Assembly: GCA_013339765.2 (NCBI GenBank) | Contig: CM023449.1 | Location: 225,589,212-225,653,211, forward strand | Reading direction: 5' to 3' | DNA: 64,000 bases | Source of the DNA: Haemaphysalis longicornis | Lineage: Eukaryota; Arthropoda; Arachnida; Ixodida; Ixodidae | Shown: positions 1 through 10,939 of the stretch, piece after piece | Layout of the letters: the number at the start of each line of letters is the position of its first letter | Position numbering within the stretch: the first letter of the stretch is position 1 | Position numbers and translations under genes: made by a program | Notes under the pieces: model-generated | Database searches by the model: none | The model's input: only the letters and a program-made list of their open reading frames with translations | Told to the model about the DNA's origin: nothing

Positions 1-204
1 ATTAGCGCATCGATCCTTCCCGCCATAGAAGGGAGAGGGAGGTTAGCTCACTGAGCTCGCTTTTCAAGCTAGTTCAAGGCCAGCAACGCCAAGGGAACGC
101 CGCGCTTGGTCCGCTCCGGCGAAGAGCAGTCAACCCTCTAGTAACGACAATAGGAGCGGGCTTGTGAACGTGCGCGTGCTGTCTAGCGTCTTTTCTAGCG
201 TCTT
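1..204. other. Unassigned left edge
   Basis: No gene is visible here. A 12-bp unit is tandemly duplicated at 182-205. The next sequence reads as RNase H, so the LINE body may start somewhere in this stretch, but no RNase H residues can be placed before about 220. Confidence 0.4.
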
Positions 205-960
205 TTCCAAAAAAACCAGCTTGTGTCTGACATACACGCTTTACATCTCCAAGCTCTACAAGCGCACCATCACATTGCAGTTCAGTGGATTGCAACCCAT
301 TGTGGGATAACTGGCAATCTGAAGGCGAGCATTGCTGCATCCGTTGCGCATAAGCATCGTGCATCGGCAATAGCTATACCATTCTCCAGGAAAGATGCAT
401 CTGTCCTTGCATCCAGCGTGGCATGAAACATGCAGCGTGCAGCCTGGGATGACGTATCACGTCATTAAGCGCCGCTATTTTTCATCGATCTCAACTGCAA
501 GTTTAAAATGCCACCAGGACTCTCGAAGCCGGTAGAAGCAATTCTACATCGCATGCGGTTGAATGTCGCATACACGCGCAACTTCCTCTTTAAGATGAAA
601 CAAGCTACGTCGCCACTCTGCCCACACTGTGATGTGCGACAAACCGGCACCTGCTCTGTGAATGTGCTCGATTCAGTGCTCAAAGAGCGTCCCTCGCAGT
701 GGCTTTCGGACAGCCGCTTTCCGTGGACATGCAGCTAAAGGACGTTTTAGGACCATGGGCTTGTCCCAAACGCGCTTCACGGGCTACCGAAGCTCTGCTA
801 GAGTACCTGCAACACACAGCTCTAGACCAGTCGCTGTGAATAACTCGCCGTTTCTGTGTGCATCAAGTTCTTGAACATCATCGTCATCATCTTCATCACG
901 TCATCAACTAGCTAGCAAGTTAGGCATTTAACCCAGCTAACATCGCCAGACTTTATTAAA
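205..960 (+). mobile_element. 3' end of an I-clade LINE (RNase H tail, zinc knuckle, 3' UTR)
   Basis: Decayed 3' end of a non-LTR retrotransposon with an RNase H domain. Visible in order: DIHALHLQALQ and VQWIATHCGITGN, matching the end of an I-clade RNase H domain (about 228-320); SRKDASVLASSV (about 390-420); NVAYTRNFLFKMKQATSPLC followed by the knuckle half CPHC (about 560-640); and a C-terminus LGPWACPKRASRATEALLEY running to LDQSL and a TGA at 837-839. In-frame stops at 424-426 and 466-468 and a frame change near 645-740 show it is dead. The 3' UTR runs to about 960 and abuts a TC repeat. Clade assignment rests on motif memory from tick LINEs; the 5' limit is uncertain. Confidence 0.7.
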
Positions 961-962
961 GA

Positions 963-992
<30 letters not shown>
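961..992. repeat. (TC)n microsatellite
   Basis: Run of TC dinucleotides directly after the LINE 3' UTR. It may have grown from the element's tail. Confidence 0.85.
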
Positions 993-993
<1 letters not shown>

Positions 994-1182
994 TCAAATT
1001 TCCTTTGCGGGAAAGTGACCCTGGCTTTCTTTCCTTCTTTGTGTTCCGACATATAGCCCTGCACCCACCACCAATTCGCCACCGTTGTCCCCAATAGGTC
1101 GACTGTACTGTAGTTCTTTATTATAGTTTGCCCTACAAAAAGTTCCCGTGAGGCGATGTAGACGTCCGTATAATAAATGTAT

Positions 1183-1184
1183 AA

Positions 1185-1223
<39 letters not shown>

Positions 1224-1224
1224 A
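1183..1224. repeat. (AATA)n microsatellite
   Basis: About ten AATA/TAAA units preceded by two AATAAA-like hexamers. LINE tails often end this way, but no LINE coding sequence can be read immediately to the left. Confidence 0.85.
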
Positions 1225-2960
1225 AACAAGCAACTTGAGCTATGCCGCAGCAAGCTAAATGGATAGTAGATGTCACGGCGCCATCCATTCACCTATTTTA
1301 TATGTCCCGAGCCTTACCCTGAAGCCAAAGAAGCACATCCTTGGACGTTAATGCATGTGAGCTCGGTTTTCCAGTGTTCATTCTCGGGCCAGATTCTGTT
1401 CTCTTGTGGGTACAATTTAAGCCAGGCATTTACTATACGCACCCAGCGTTACGTACTGTTGCGCTTGCAACACTTCTATTCTTTCATGCAACTGCAAAAC
1501 ACCAATAAGATAATTTACGCGAGTCGGTGATGCTCGTTGAACCACAGCGTAAGCAAAAAGACAACGTCTCCGTGCCTTTTCGCATGCGCCGTGGTTCAAC
1601 ATGCGGCAAGAGCTCCACCGTTCGGCCTTGAGGCAGTGCGCCGTACCACAAGTCCCGATGCCAGGACGTCATCGATTGAGTGGGCAAAATGTGCCCTCCG
1701 CCAGGTGTTAAAACATTTTTTTGGTTGAATTACACACTGAAATACTCCTTGTAACAGCCTGGACGCAAGACTATGGTCTTATCATAGCTTGGTCAAGAGA
1801 TTTTCGCATCTGTTCACTACCAGAGAATTGATCACTGTTTTGGAGACTCTCGAGGTGTTGTCTTTTTGGGGTTATTTTGCAGTGAAGAGTCAGAAAAGAT
1901 AGGGATACCGCGCTATTCTCAATCCTGTTCTTGCCACTCTGGTTTCCTAGTAGCTAGATATTTGCGAAGAAAATTTGGTGCGTTTGCTTTTTGGTGTTGC
2001 TGATGAATGGGAGAAACGGGGTGTATTCACATTATTTCCGGAATTTAGAGAACCTGAGAACAATTTTACGAGTATATCGCGTTGAAGAAAGATATCGCGG
2101 TGTCCAGATTGTTCCCAACCTTCCCAGAACCTCTGATGCGGATGTGTTATGAAATTCAAAACAGAAACGGTAAGAGTCTCTTCTCCAGCCCGCTTGTTTC
2201 AAGTAGGATAATTTTTGCTCGCCCATTCCGGTGATTTCATATATTTTCGGCTTACGATCACCATCACAACCACAATCATCGTCATGATCATAACCATCAT
2301 AACCAGCCGTTCTCCGAACACAGATATAGCGCATCGTCAGTCGCTTATCTGTACCGAGGACCAGATATTTTCTGACATCGCCACCCACCAACGTCACTCA
2401 AGCAGTTGCCAAGACTAGAGCACGTATGTTCACTGCGTAGCCACATCATCTGGAGGTTGTAGCTATACTTTCCATTACACCAAAAAAATGCACGTTGATA
2501 GCGCTTGAAATGACGGTCGGGTGAAGGTAATCATCATTTGTTAGCGCAGCAAAAATAAGTTGCAGGGCAAACTGTACGAGGCATTAAAATTTGATTCATA
2601 CTCCTGTCGTTACTGACACCATGTCTCCACTCTTTTCAAGAAAAAGGTATTCCTTTCCTGAAGTACAACACCTCGTCACTCGCTCCTCACAATCGCAGAG
2701 AACGGTATTTTTTCGCTGTCGTTGGACGATTGCTCTTTTTGTTGACCAACCTTAAAAAACATCCTGCGAATGATTGCTTACAGCATCGCCGTAACAAACT
2801 GCCATTACTCACAAATGGCCCTTACGAGCTGCCTTATACGGCATGGGGACGTCATTTTGGCAGTTCGTACGACGGATAAGATCGACAGATATTGTAGCAG
2901 CTCAGGAGAACTTCGTGCAGATGTGCTCAATTGTGCATTTCTGACAACCTTTTCTTGTAG
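1225..2960. other. No recognisable gene
   Basis: Mixed-composition DNA. Reading frames are short, lack GC3 bias and have no good splice sites. No repeat structure was seen. Confidence 0.5.
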
Positions 2961-3323
2961 CTTCCCCATGATTGGACGGAGGAGCGCTGTCCTCGTACCC
3001 TCGCTGGTGGACCTAGTGTCAGCGGCGGTCTCCCTAGCCTCCGAGGCAGCCGCGCGAGTGCCCTGGAGGAAGCCCTGAAGGGCGTCGTGCCGCTGTACCG
3101 GCTCGACAGCCACCAGGGGGCGATGGCGTCCCGGAACCCGACGAGCTTCACTTGCATGGCCTTGACGCTAGTGCCCACCAGACTGCAATGGACGGTGGAC
3201 AACTCAAGCGCCTTTGACCTCGACACTTTCGACGCCAACTACAGCCCACTGAGCACCGCCATCGCCAACTGCGTAACCATCGCCGCCCGATATAGCACGC
3301 TCACCATCAAAAAGCACGTCCCG
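2961..3323 (+). CDS. Internal coding exon of the EB-module membrane protein gene, with a frame break
   Basis: GC-rich island after a pyrimidine-rich acceptor (cttttcttgtag) and before the donor CCG|GTAGGC. From about 3,050 on, the frame ALEEALKGVVPLYRLDSHQG...LQWTVDNSSAFDLDTFDANY...ANCVTIAARY is open with mostly G/C third positions, typical of real coding sequence. Upstream of about 3,055 the better-biased frame is a different one (PSLVDLVSAAVSLASEAAAR), so the exon seems to contain a 1-nt loss or 2-nt gain near 3,050-3,065. The product family is not recognised; the spacing of Cys and Trp in FTCMALTLVPTRLQW faintly recalls an Ig-like fold, a weak guess. The exon ends in phase 0, matching the phase 0 start of the exon at 4,702, which supports one gene. 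Upstream exons were not found. Confidence 0.6.
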
Positions 3324-4701
3324 GTAGGCATATACATACGCCTGCATGACCTATATGTATGCTTGCATGTGTTGCTAAAAGCGAAATCGGCCACCGCATG
3401 ATGCTATTAACTGCTATTAAGGAATGTTAATTTAACCGACTCAGGAAATTTCTTCGCCGTCAATGATGGCCGCGGCACTGGCGCGTTACTTACGATGGCG
3501 TACCACAGGAATCATTGTGACTTCACTGCGATTACCAAATGTTGAATTGCTTAGACACGTGAGGCTACTTTCGGTCTCCATTTTACACTCAGCTCGTCTA
3601 AGTTTTCAGTTTTTCAAAACCGCAGTCCCTACCTAAACGCAATTTTCGTCGGTCTGTTAGTATATCTGCATATAAGCCTTTCCCATGATTCGGCCGACCG
3701 GGCCAAGTTAAAAGAAGAATAATTAATTATGGGATATGTCCACTGTAGTAACTTTGGTTAGGGCTTACCTCCGAATTCTTTATTGAAACGCGCGACAGAA
3801 GAAAGAACAGTAATGACCACCCTTGAGAAAAGTATTGTACACGCGTTTGGCAAGGAGCGATAAATACATGCCGCCTCAGAGACAGTTACGAATATTTTTG
3901 ACAGAGATCACCCGCATTTTGAAAGTGCGAGATTGTCCTGGACAAGAACGCTGTTCGTTTTCAGCTTTGTATTTACGCTTGTCTTTTGTAGAATCAAGGC
4001 GATTCGCAAGTTCGGCGTTTGTAGGCGTAACAGTAGGCAACACAAAGGACAACAGTATTCATTGCAAAACGAAGGTAACAACTGGAAACCTTTGGGATAT
4101 AGATAAAAGTCGCTGCATTGATGCGACTGATTTTTTGGTGCGTTAATAATCACTCTTTTGATTAGAGAAGCAGCCTGTATGCTTTGCCCGTAACTATCTG
4201 CGGATCTGCCTTTAACTGCGTGAAGGAATAATTCGTTTCTATCGCGAAGCTTATGGTTTGGGTTTGGTGGTCGCATGTTTTAAGGTACAGTAGTCACTAC
4301 AGACGCTGAAACAACAGTCTAGCTGGAATATCTTAGAGCTTCCATTTGCTAACAGGCAATTTGAATGCTTACCAGAATATTTGGAACTGTTTTGGATATC
4401 CCGGAAATCGCGGGGATAAAAAAGTAATCATGGTCAGATGACCTGACGTGCTCTGCTATTACTTGAGCAGCTTCCAAACAATTAAGACCGCGTAACTTTG
4501 TTCGTTTAATTCTATAAGCAATCCTATTTATTCCGTTTTAATTCTACAGAAGCCATAGGGAATCATTTGTTCATCGCGTTGTAAGCCAGGCCCTGCAGGT
4601 TCGCGAAGTGCACTGCCAGGTCGAAGTCTACGAGAGGCTTCACTGTCAAACTTAGGCAAGCAATCACTGAGTAAACGCGAACCCTGACGATGCCTTCGCA
4701 G
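3324..4701 (+). other. Intron between the first two recognised exons
   Basis: AT-richer than the flanking exons, with no LINE or repeat recognised. Short open frames are present but show no coding bias. Its ends are GTAGGC and cgatgccttcgcag. Confidence 0.45.
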
Positions 4702-4930
4702 ACGGGGCTGTGCATATTCTTCCGGCCGCACATGTCGGCCGGCGTGCTGGACCATCCGTGCGTCCTCGTGGCGGATGAATGCCACGAGGGGCGCTGCCGC
4801 TGCTGGTCCGCCTACCACGAGGAAACCACGGACTGCCACCTGAACGTCTCTTTCCACAAACGGATTCGACGACCACCGCTTTTGCGCTCCCGGAGCACAC
4901 TGCGTGCGGAACATATGCACGTGCCTGTAC
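4702..4930 (+). CDS. Exon encoding EB/EGF-like cysteine modules, with a frame break
   Basis: Starts in phase 0 after cgatgccttcgcag. The first frame reads TGLCIFF...LDHPCVLVADECHEGRCRCW...ETTDCH, a C-x6-C-x4-C-x-C-x9-C spacing like the arthropod/nematode EB (EGF-like) module of extracellular proteins. After about 4,843-4,870 the good codon usage moves to the next frame, which gives FCAPGAHCVRNICTC, the start of a second module of the same kind. The original frame there loses its cysteines and its GC3. One extra base (or two missing) between 4,843 and 4,870 would explain it. In the shifted frame the exon ends in phase 0 at CTGTAC|GTAAAT. Likely an extracellular binding region; ligand unknown. 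The frame break could be an assembly indel or a sign of a pseudogene. Confidence 0.65.
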
Positions 4931-5529
4931 GTAAATCGGAATTCCCGCTCACTAATCTCTCGCTCACACTGGGTGTCTCTCTGGCGAGCCTATACCAGAA
5001 GCGACTTATGAATGGCCGTATTTTGCATACAGGGTGCTTTTAGATTCATAATTAATCTCTGTGAAGTTTGGCTGCAATCATCCGTTGACGGTTTCAGCCC
5101 GTGTAGTTTGTTACTCCTGAACACTTCTGCCTGTTAACCTGGCAGAATCACTCGCCAGTGTGATGCTAAATCCACATATAGCAAGGTTGTGCGTCAAATC
5201 GTAACTGCGCTACAAAATTGCAGATAATATACTAACTTGTCAACATTTGACGACGCGGGTACAGCGATGCTCCGACAAAATGGCCAGAGGTGTCGGCAAC
5301 GCTGCGGAACTTAATGTATCATGCTTTTATCACGCGACTATCGCTCTAATAATTTGTAGAAAGAGTTTTAACCATCCTAGGAGGCATATAGGAATGTCTA
5401 AAGGGGACAACTTGTTATGCAGAAAGCCTGGGGTACCAATGCAAACAGTTCTTTAAAATAAAAATAATTAGAAATGGTTCGATATCATTAATTCTTTGCA
5501 AGGACTGAGGCTTGGGCATGTTGGTTCAT

Positions 5530-5900
5530 GACTAAAAGGAGGGGGAACAGCGCAAATTTGAGACCCGAGAAGAAGGAGACGACACGCACAGCCCTGACTT
5601 ACAACAGTTTATTCTTTACCCGCTCGGGCACATATATACCACCACCGGTTAAAATACAAGGAAAAGCAAGACTAACACGATAGGTCTCTTATCACCATTG
5701 CTCGTCACACATCACCATTCGCTCTGCGCCACAAAAAACACGTGCTGCACTAACCTGGGGTCAAAAAATCTAATTCATTTTGGGAGAGGGTCAGAGAGGG
5801 CATGCTTACGCATTTATCTTTTAGGCGTGTGATTTCGGCAGCTTCAATTATTTCTCTGGTGGTTTTATGCTTTTTTTTGCTATGACCTTTGTTTCAGAAA
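5530..5900 (-). mobile_element. 3' end of a Penelope-like element
   Basis: On the minus strand a frame reads KTTREIIEAAEITRLKDKC then VSMPSLTLSQNELDFL and stops at 5,750-5,752. This pattern (basic TT-EI-EA helix, then KCVS-PS-SL, then FL near the stop) is the C-terminal end of the Penelope-type ORF, downstream of the GIY-YIG endonuclease. An A8 tract at about 5,881-5,888 probably shifts the frame, so further upstream coding is not readable. About 220 bp of 3' UTR follows, down to about 5,530. The identification is from memory of Penelope C-termini. No reverse transcriptase or GIY-YIG core is present, so the copy is 5'-truncated and inactive. Confidence 0.55.
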
Positions 5901-5950
5901 AAATAGGGCTGCATCCGTTAACGCTACAGTCCCTACAGTGGAGGCCCAGG

Positions 5951-6036
5951 TGGCCACTGATTGCCTTGGTTATTGACCTGATTGCTTACTGATCTGATTG
6001 ACCTGGTTGCCACTGATTGCCTTGGTTACTGACCCC
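5951..6036. repeat. Direct repeats, period 56
   Basis: A segment of about 21 bp (CCACTGATTGCCTTGGTTA core) occurs at about 5,954 and again about 6,010, with a related TGATTGACCTG sequence between them. It lies just upstream (minus-strand sense) of the readable Penelope coding end and may belong to that element. Confidence 0.6.
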
Positions 6037-6683
6037 ACTGATCTCTGTTCTTTTTTATGTGTGTGGCATCGTAAATTGGCGTCTCTACGCCTTTCTGGTA
6101 TTGGATTCCATTTCCTAGCTTTTTCGCATTCTCTATTCACTTTTGAAGCTATTTTTTTTTATGGGCTGGAATAAGAACCGTGTTTTTTGTAAGAAGATAT
6201 TAACGGTAATCCCAGATGTTAACCGCAAATATGAGCCTCCCGTTAACCGAAGACATTAACATTAACATAAGCTTATACATTGCACAGCAGAAGACAGGGT
6301 AGTACCTACTCAAGAAATGTTTCCCACTCACTGACTGGCGTCACCGGATAACGTCAGTTACATGCTGTGCGCATTGGCTAGGGCTGTTTAAAGAACTTAC
6401 TCGAGGCATTTGAGTCTGCTAAACTGCTTTGAATGCGAAAGAATGATCGCTCCCGCTGGGGTTACCTACGGACGCTTAAGTGCCTATGTAGTATTTTATC
6501 CTTATTAAGTGCCTATTATCATTATTAAGTGCCTATGTATTTTATCCTATGTAGTATATATAGCTGCACTCACATTTACTTCACGCCACAATTTCCTTAA
6601 ATCCCGCATTCTTTGCGGCAGTGGGGAACGCGTTCTCCTCTCGTACCATGGCGTGCTTTCCCACGCGATTAGCTCCGCCAGCC

Positions 6684-6953
6684 TTTTAACACAAAAGTGG
6701 TTTATTCCAGGATACACAAACATTTGAGTGACGTCATATGACGCCAGCACAACGAAGCAAGCTGCCTGTAAAGGGTGCACCCCTGCACACAAGGTCTTCT
6801 TGCGGGAAAGAAACCTTTAGTACAAAATAGTACGTTATACTTAGGGATGTTCGTTTTCGGGTTTTATATTTTAACGCAAAAGTGTTTTATGCCGGGATAC
6901 ACCAAGGTTTCACTGACGCCATATCCGTCACGGAAATGACGCCAGTACACCTT
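6684..6953. repeat. Two diverged direct repeats, about 185 bp apart
   Basis: TTTTAACaCAAAAGTG followed by a gGATACAC segment and TGACGcCA is found at about 6,684-6,750 and again at about 6,869-6,953. Copies differ at many sites. The first includes the palindrome TGACGTCA at 6,729-6,736. Probably copies of a dispersed element of unknown type. Confidence 0.5.
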
Positions 6954-7661
6954 TGCCGAAGCGACCAGTAAGCAGGACGTCGCTCGCCAAGCACACGCAC
7001 AAGACAGCCGCCGACCCGCAAATCATGCTCAGCTGCATATTTCGCTGCACATTTCACTTTCGTGTTTTACCGATTCCTATGACAGAGGAATTACCAAATT
7101 TTTCTTTTGGTACCGCCCGTTGTGGGCTCTTAACAACCGCTTGAACTTTTACTCAATGAGGATGACGCATAAGAGGCTTTCGGCTAAGAAGGAACGCCAA
7201 TGTCAGAGACAGATTCATGTTAATAGCATGACGCTATCTCAATGTGGATCTTGAAACTGAGCGACACGAAAACACGACTCACTTGAGCCCGCCCTTGGCC
7301 GTGCCAAATATTAGGAATTTCGAGCACCACGCTTCTTTACTGAAGCTTTGGGAGCTCAGTTCGGATAAAGTTGTATAATATGATAGCAATAAAACCTGTA
7401 CTTTAAGGCTATCGAATAAAGTATGCCCTATCACACAAGTGAAACGCTAGGCTATGTTTCCATAGGTTTGACGGGAAAAGCTTTAGCTACTTCTCCTGTC
7501 GTATTGGAATTGCTCACATGTAATATATGTGTCGAATGCATCGTTTTGTCTGCTTCTAAAAGTGTGCCACAAGATCATGGAGTATGTCGTTAAAACACAG
7601 CAGGAAGCGTGTGTACTTGCGCACTCTAGAAATTACGCTCCGTTGCTCCCCACGCTTGCAG

Positions 7662-7885
7662 GCCGGGCTTGGGAACCCGTGGGCAACGGCTGCTACCGGC
7701 GGTTCCTGTCGGGGGAAGCCATGCGCAAGCTGCAGCAGACCATCCTGGTCACCCTCAACGTGGCCTTCACCATCGCCATGCTTGTGCTGGCCGTGTGGCT
7801 CTACCACCACTCGCACAGCCCGTCTCCAATGGGGGAGCGGTCCGTCGCCACCTGGGAGAACATGCCCAAGAGGGAGCAGAACTGA
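7662..7885 (+). CDS. Terminal exon: single transmembrane helix and short cytoplasmic tail
   Basis: Acceptor ccccacgcttgcag, then a frame with nearly all G/C third positions to the TGA at 7,883-7,885. It encodes about 74 residues: AWEPVGNGCYRRFLSGEAMR (juxtamembrane), a hydrophobic span ILVTLNVAFTIAMLVLAVWL, then HHSHSPSPMGER and a polar tail of about 27 residues ending in KREQN. The basic residues lie just before the helix and the tail is mixed, so topology is not decided by charge. With the upstream cysteine modules, a type I membrane protein with an extracellular EB region is the simplest reading. It starts in phase 1 (codon x|GC), so it does not join directly to the exon ending at 4,930 in its cysteine-rich frame. 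Family not recognised; it could also be a separate gene. Confidence 0.75.
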
Positions 7886-8456
7886 GCGGCGGCTGCGGCT
7901 ACACTCAGCAAGACCGCACTTGGAACGAAGCTAGTGTGACGCTGTGACTGATGGCTCTGCATCACGCGGGGTCATAAAGCTTTATGTTTATAACCGCGTG
8001 TTTTTCATTGTTTTTATTATTTGCCTGTCTACAATATTACCGACTTCTGATATCGACACTGTTGTTATTGTCTGGGTCATAGGTGTTTCCAAGTTGCTTT
8101 GGTTGTGTTGCTTACGCCGTGCGGCAGAAACGCAGAAACGTCAGTTCGATTACTGGAAATGCCACTTAAACTTGATGGTGAGGCACCAAAATGGTTATAG
8201 CCTACTAAAGCGAATTTCTGGCTAATTGGTTAGCATGACTGATCGATCAGTCAAGCTATCCCGTCCTATCCCGGCCTTCGTCTTCGGTTGCAGGGTTGAT
8301 AGGCTCTGTTATTTGAGTATTACCTTACACAATCTTCATTTGGTATTATCGATGCTGTCAGGTCGACAACATTCGCAAGTTACCTAGAGCGCACGTACAC
8401 TTTGTGTGTGCATGTGAGCTTGAAGTTGTCTGGCCTAATGCTTGTCAATAGAGAGA

Positions 8457-8462
8457 AATAAA
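8457..8462 (+). promoter_or_regulatory. Poly(A) signal AATAAA
   Basis: First canonical AATAAA after the stop codon at 7,885, implying a 3' UTR of about 590 nt. ORF-like stretches inside this UTR have no coding bias. Confidence 0.4.
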
Positions 8463-8479
8463 AGCTCCAGTAATGCACG

Positions 8480-10360
8480 TTTTTCCTATGCTGTATACGG
8501 AGGCGGATATTATGGTGTAGGGATCGCATAACCGAAATGCTTTGTTGATAAGCTGTAGGGCTTACGTCCACATCACGAGCATCAATGCCAGTAAAAACCA
8601 CAATCGCCCCTTCGAAAAACAATGCTTACCTGGCTTGCGTTTAAATTTGTAAAAAATATATCGTTCCACGTCGTAATTTTCAATGGCCTGTGTCACGCAA
8701 TACGATGTGCGACGCTAAAGAAAAGATCAACTATAGGTGTTAAAAATTCTGGATTATTATTATTTTTTTTAAGCTGAAGTTTTTGTTGCTGCTTCTCTCA
8801 TTTTTCCTTATAGAATGTTGTTCCTTGAGACTTTCAAATAAAAAAGGGTGAGATTAGTATTGTGCTAATTAACCCCTATACTTCTTAAAATAATTCCGGC
8901 GAAGCGCACACAATCGCACAAAAGGCATTAGTGTTGCCTTCACAGCTTCTTCGGAAAGGCACTGTATAAACCAACCTCGCATAACTCCTGACGCTCTACC
9001 GTACAATAAAGGCAGGCTGGTTTCTCTGCCATCACCAATGGGACTTACAAATATAAAATACCCGATTGTCTTCATATTTGCGATAAAAAGAGCACAACGC
9101 TCAAGTTTTTATAAATTTAGCTATAAAAAGCTAGTGTAGTAACTGCAACGTATTTTCAAAACTCTCTATGTATCCTAGAGCAGATAAGTTAGCAAACTGG
9201 CTTCAGCTTCCCAAGACTGGTAGAACAGATTTCTCGAAACGGATTTTACGGTTCCTGGAAATTTCACCACTAACTCTTTTATATCGGGACGTATTTTAAC
9301 CAAAGTACCGGTGTGGGCTTGAAATAAGTGATAATGAAGGCTTATGTGTCTATGAAGTTAATACGGGCTACTCACGAAAACCTCACCGTTTTTTAGCCGA
9401 ATCATAGGACTTTCCCTCAGGCTTCCGCGGCGTCCGTACTTCACCCCCAGCGAAGCCTGCGGACAAGATACAACGCTACAGTAGTTTCTTTCAGCACCAA
9501 CAAAACGTGATTCTTGCCCTAGAAGATTCGCAGCCCGTAGGGTATATTCTCAAGTGACTCCTTTTCCACATAGGGAAACATTTTGCTCGCAAATTACATT
9601 TCTTTAATTGCACTCCGCAGTGCGAATCATCCCATGTAAAAATAGAATCAAATGGCTTCATTAAATGACAACGAATGGTGTAATACTTGGAACATAATTA
9701 AAATGACACTAATTTTTTGCACAGTGAAAGAAACCTTTGCCCCTGCAGTGAGCGAAGAATAAAGTTTTTATGTATGTTAATTGCTTTGAAAAAAGGAAAA
9801 CAGGGGAGATGCATCCTTCCTTACGTGAAACGAGATATTGAAGTATTCTCAATGTAAACTGAAAATAAAAAAAACTAAGCTATTATTACTGTGGCTCCAG
9901 GTGGTTGAGACATGGGTACGGCTCGACTTATACATATCACACCTGCATATGCAGATCAGTTCCTGTGTACAGGATTGGTCCTTTTAGAGCATGTGACATT
10001 TTGCAAAGAGCGTGCCAGAGTAAACGGGATGAAGCTAGTTTTTTTAGTCTGAAACATCACAGAAATTAGTTAATTTTTCTCCCTACATTTACGCACGCAG
10101 ATCCAGAACAATTAGTTTCAGTATGTATATAATTGACCACAATGAAGGGGGATTGATAACAAAATCTTGGCTAAAGAAATGCTATAAATGGCTGTGGTAT
10201 CCATAACACGTGTTTTTGAGCGCAGTATACTAATTCAGACTAGGCCAGATACCAAATTCTTGCTAGCAGGGAGATTCGAATCCCCAAGAAAACCATCTCA
10301 AAATAGATCATGAAAGCCTACGGTGACGCGTTTCGAACGACCTACTGGGCGTGAGGCCCT
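8480..10360. other. AT-rich intergenic DNA
   Basis: No exon, mobile element or ordered repeat was recognised. A second AATAAA lies near 8,837. Confidence 0.5.
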
Positions 10361-10364
10361 TTAG

Positions 10365-10487
10365 GCTCTTTTGGCCCGAATGGCTTACATGAGAACCTGC
10401 TGGTACACGTCAAGTTGTACCATTGATCAAAACAAGCCGGTTGCGAACTTTCTCCTATGTCATGTACCAAACTCACGCAATGCACAG
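10365..10487 (+). CDS. Possible short cysteine-containing exon
   Basis: A 123-bp phase 0/phase 0 segment lies between an AG (ctttag) and the perfect donor GCACAG|GTAAGT at 10,488. It reads ALLARMAYMRTCWY, then TSSCTIDQNKPVANFLLCHV, then PNSRNAQ. Three closely spaced cysteines recall small secreted tick proteins, but no family can be assigned. The acceptor lacks a good pyrimidine tract and GC3 is only moderate, so it may be chance. Its relation to the neighbouring genes is unknown. Confidence 0.2.
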
Positions 10488-10939
10488 GTAAGTTGGTGAC
10501 TTACGCAGCTCGTGATGAAACTCAATGGGTTCCATCGAGATAATGAAATAGAACGTAGATTTGTTTCTAACGTTATTTTTAAGTTCAAAAATACCATAAA
10601 AGCCGGCTAAAAGTTCTTGTCAACACATGAAATATTAATGCGCTCACTTAAAATCGCACAAACATCGTTAATAAACTTCAAATACAGAGAGGCTTCAGAA
10701 CAAAGTCTTAAAAGACACTACCCCTAAGTATAAGCAAAGCTTCAGCAAACCATGACACATTATGTGAATCGCTGCCTGGAAGGGACGTAACCAAGGCTTG
10801 TGAAATTCAGCTGAAGCAGCTTGTTGTACAGTACCTGATTTTCAGACATGCAAAAAACACTACATTATCTGCTACTTGGACATTTTAGTGATCCCAATGC
10901 TCACTGCAAACGACAACTTTGTGTAGTACACGTAAAAAT

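Larger units (their letters stand above)
4931..7661 (+). other. Intron or introns of the EB-module gene
   Basis: Contains the Penelope-like fragment (5,530-5,900, minus strand) and two pairs of diverged direct repeats (5,951-6,036; 6,684-6,953). The upstream exon ends in phase 0 while the next recognised exon starts in phase 1, so at least one unrecognised exon, completing the second cysteine module, is expected here or has been lost. None could be picked out. Confidence 0.45.

Noticed and set aside
6729..6736. CRE site TGACGTCA
   Set aside because: Lies inside a diverged repeat with no promoter nearby; one 8-mer is expected by chance.
10268..10290. B-box-like GATTCGAATCCCC
   Set aside because: No A box at the right distance and no cloverleaf.
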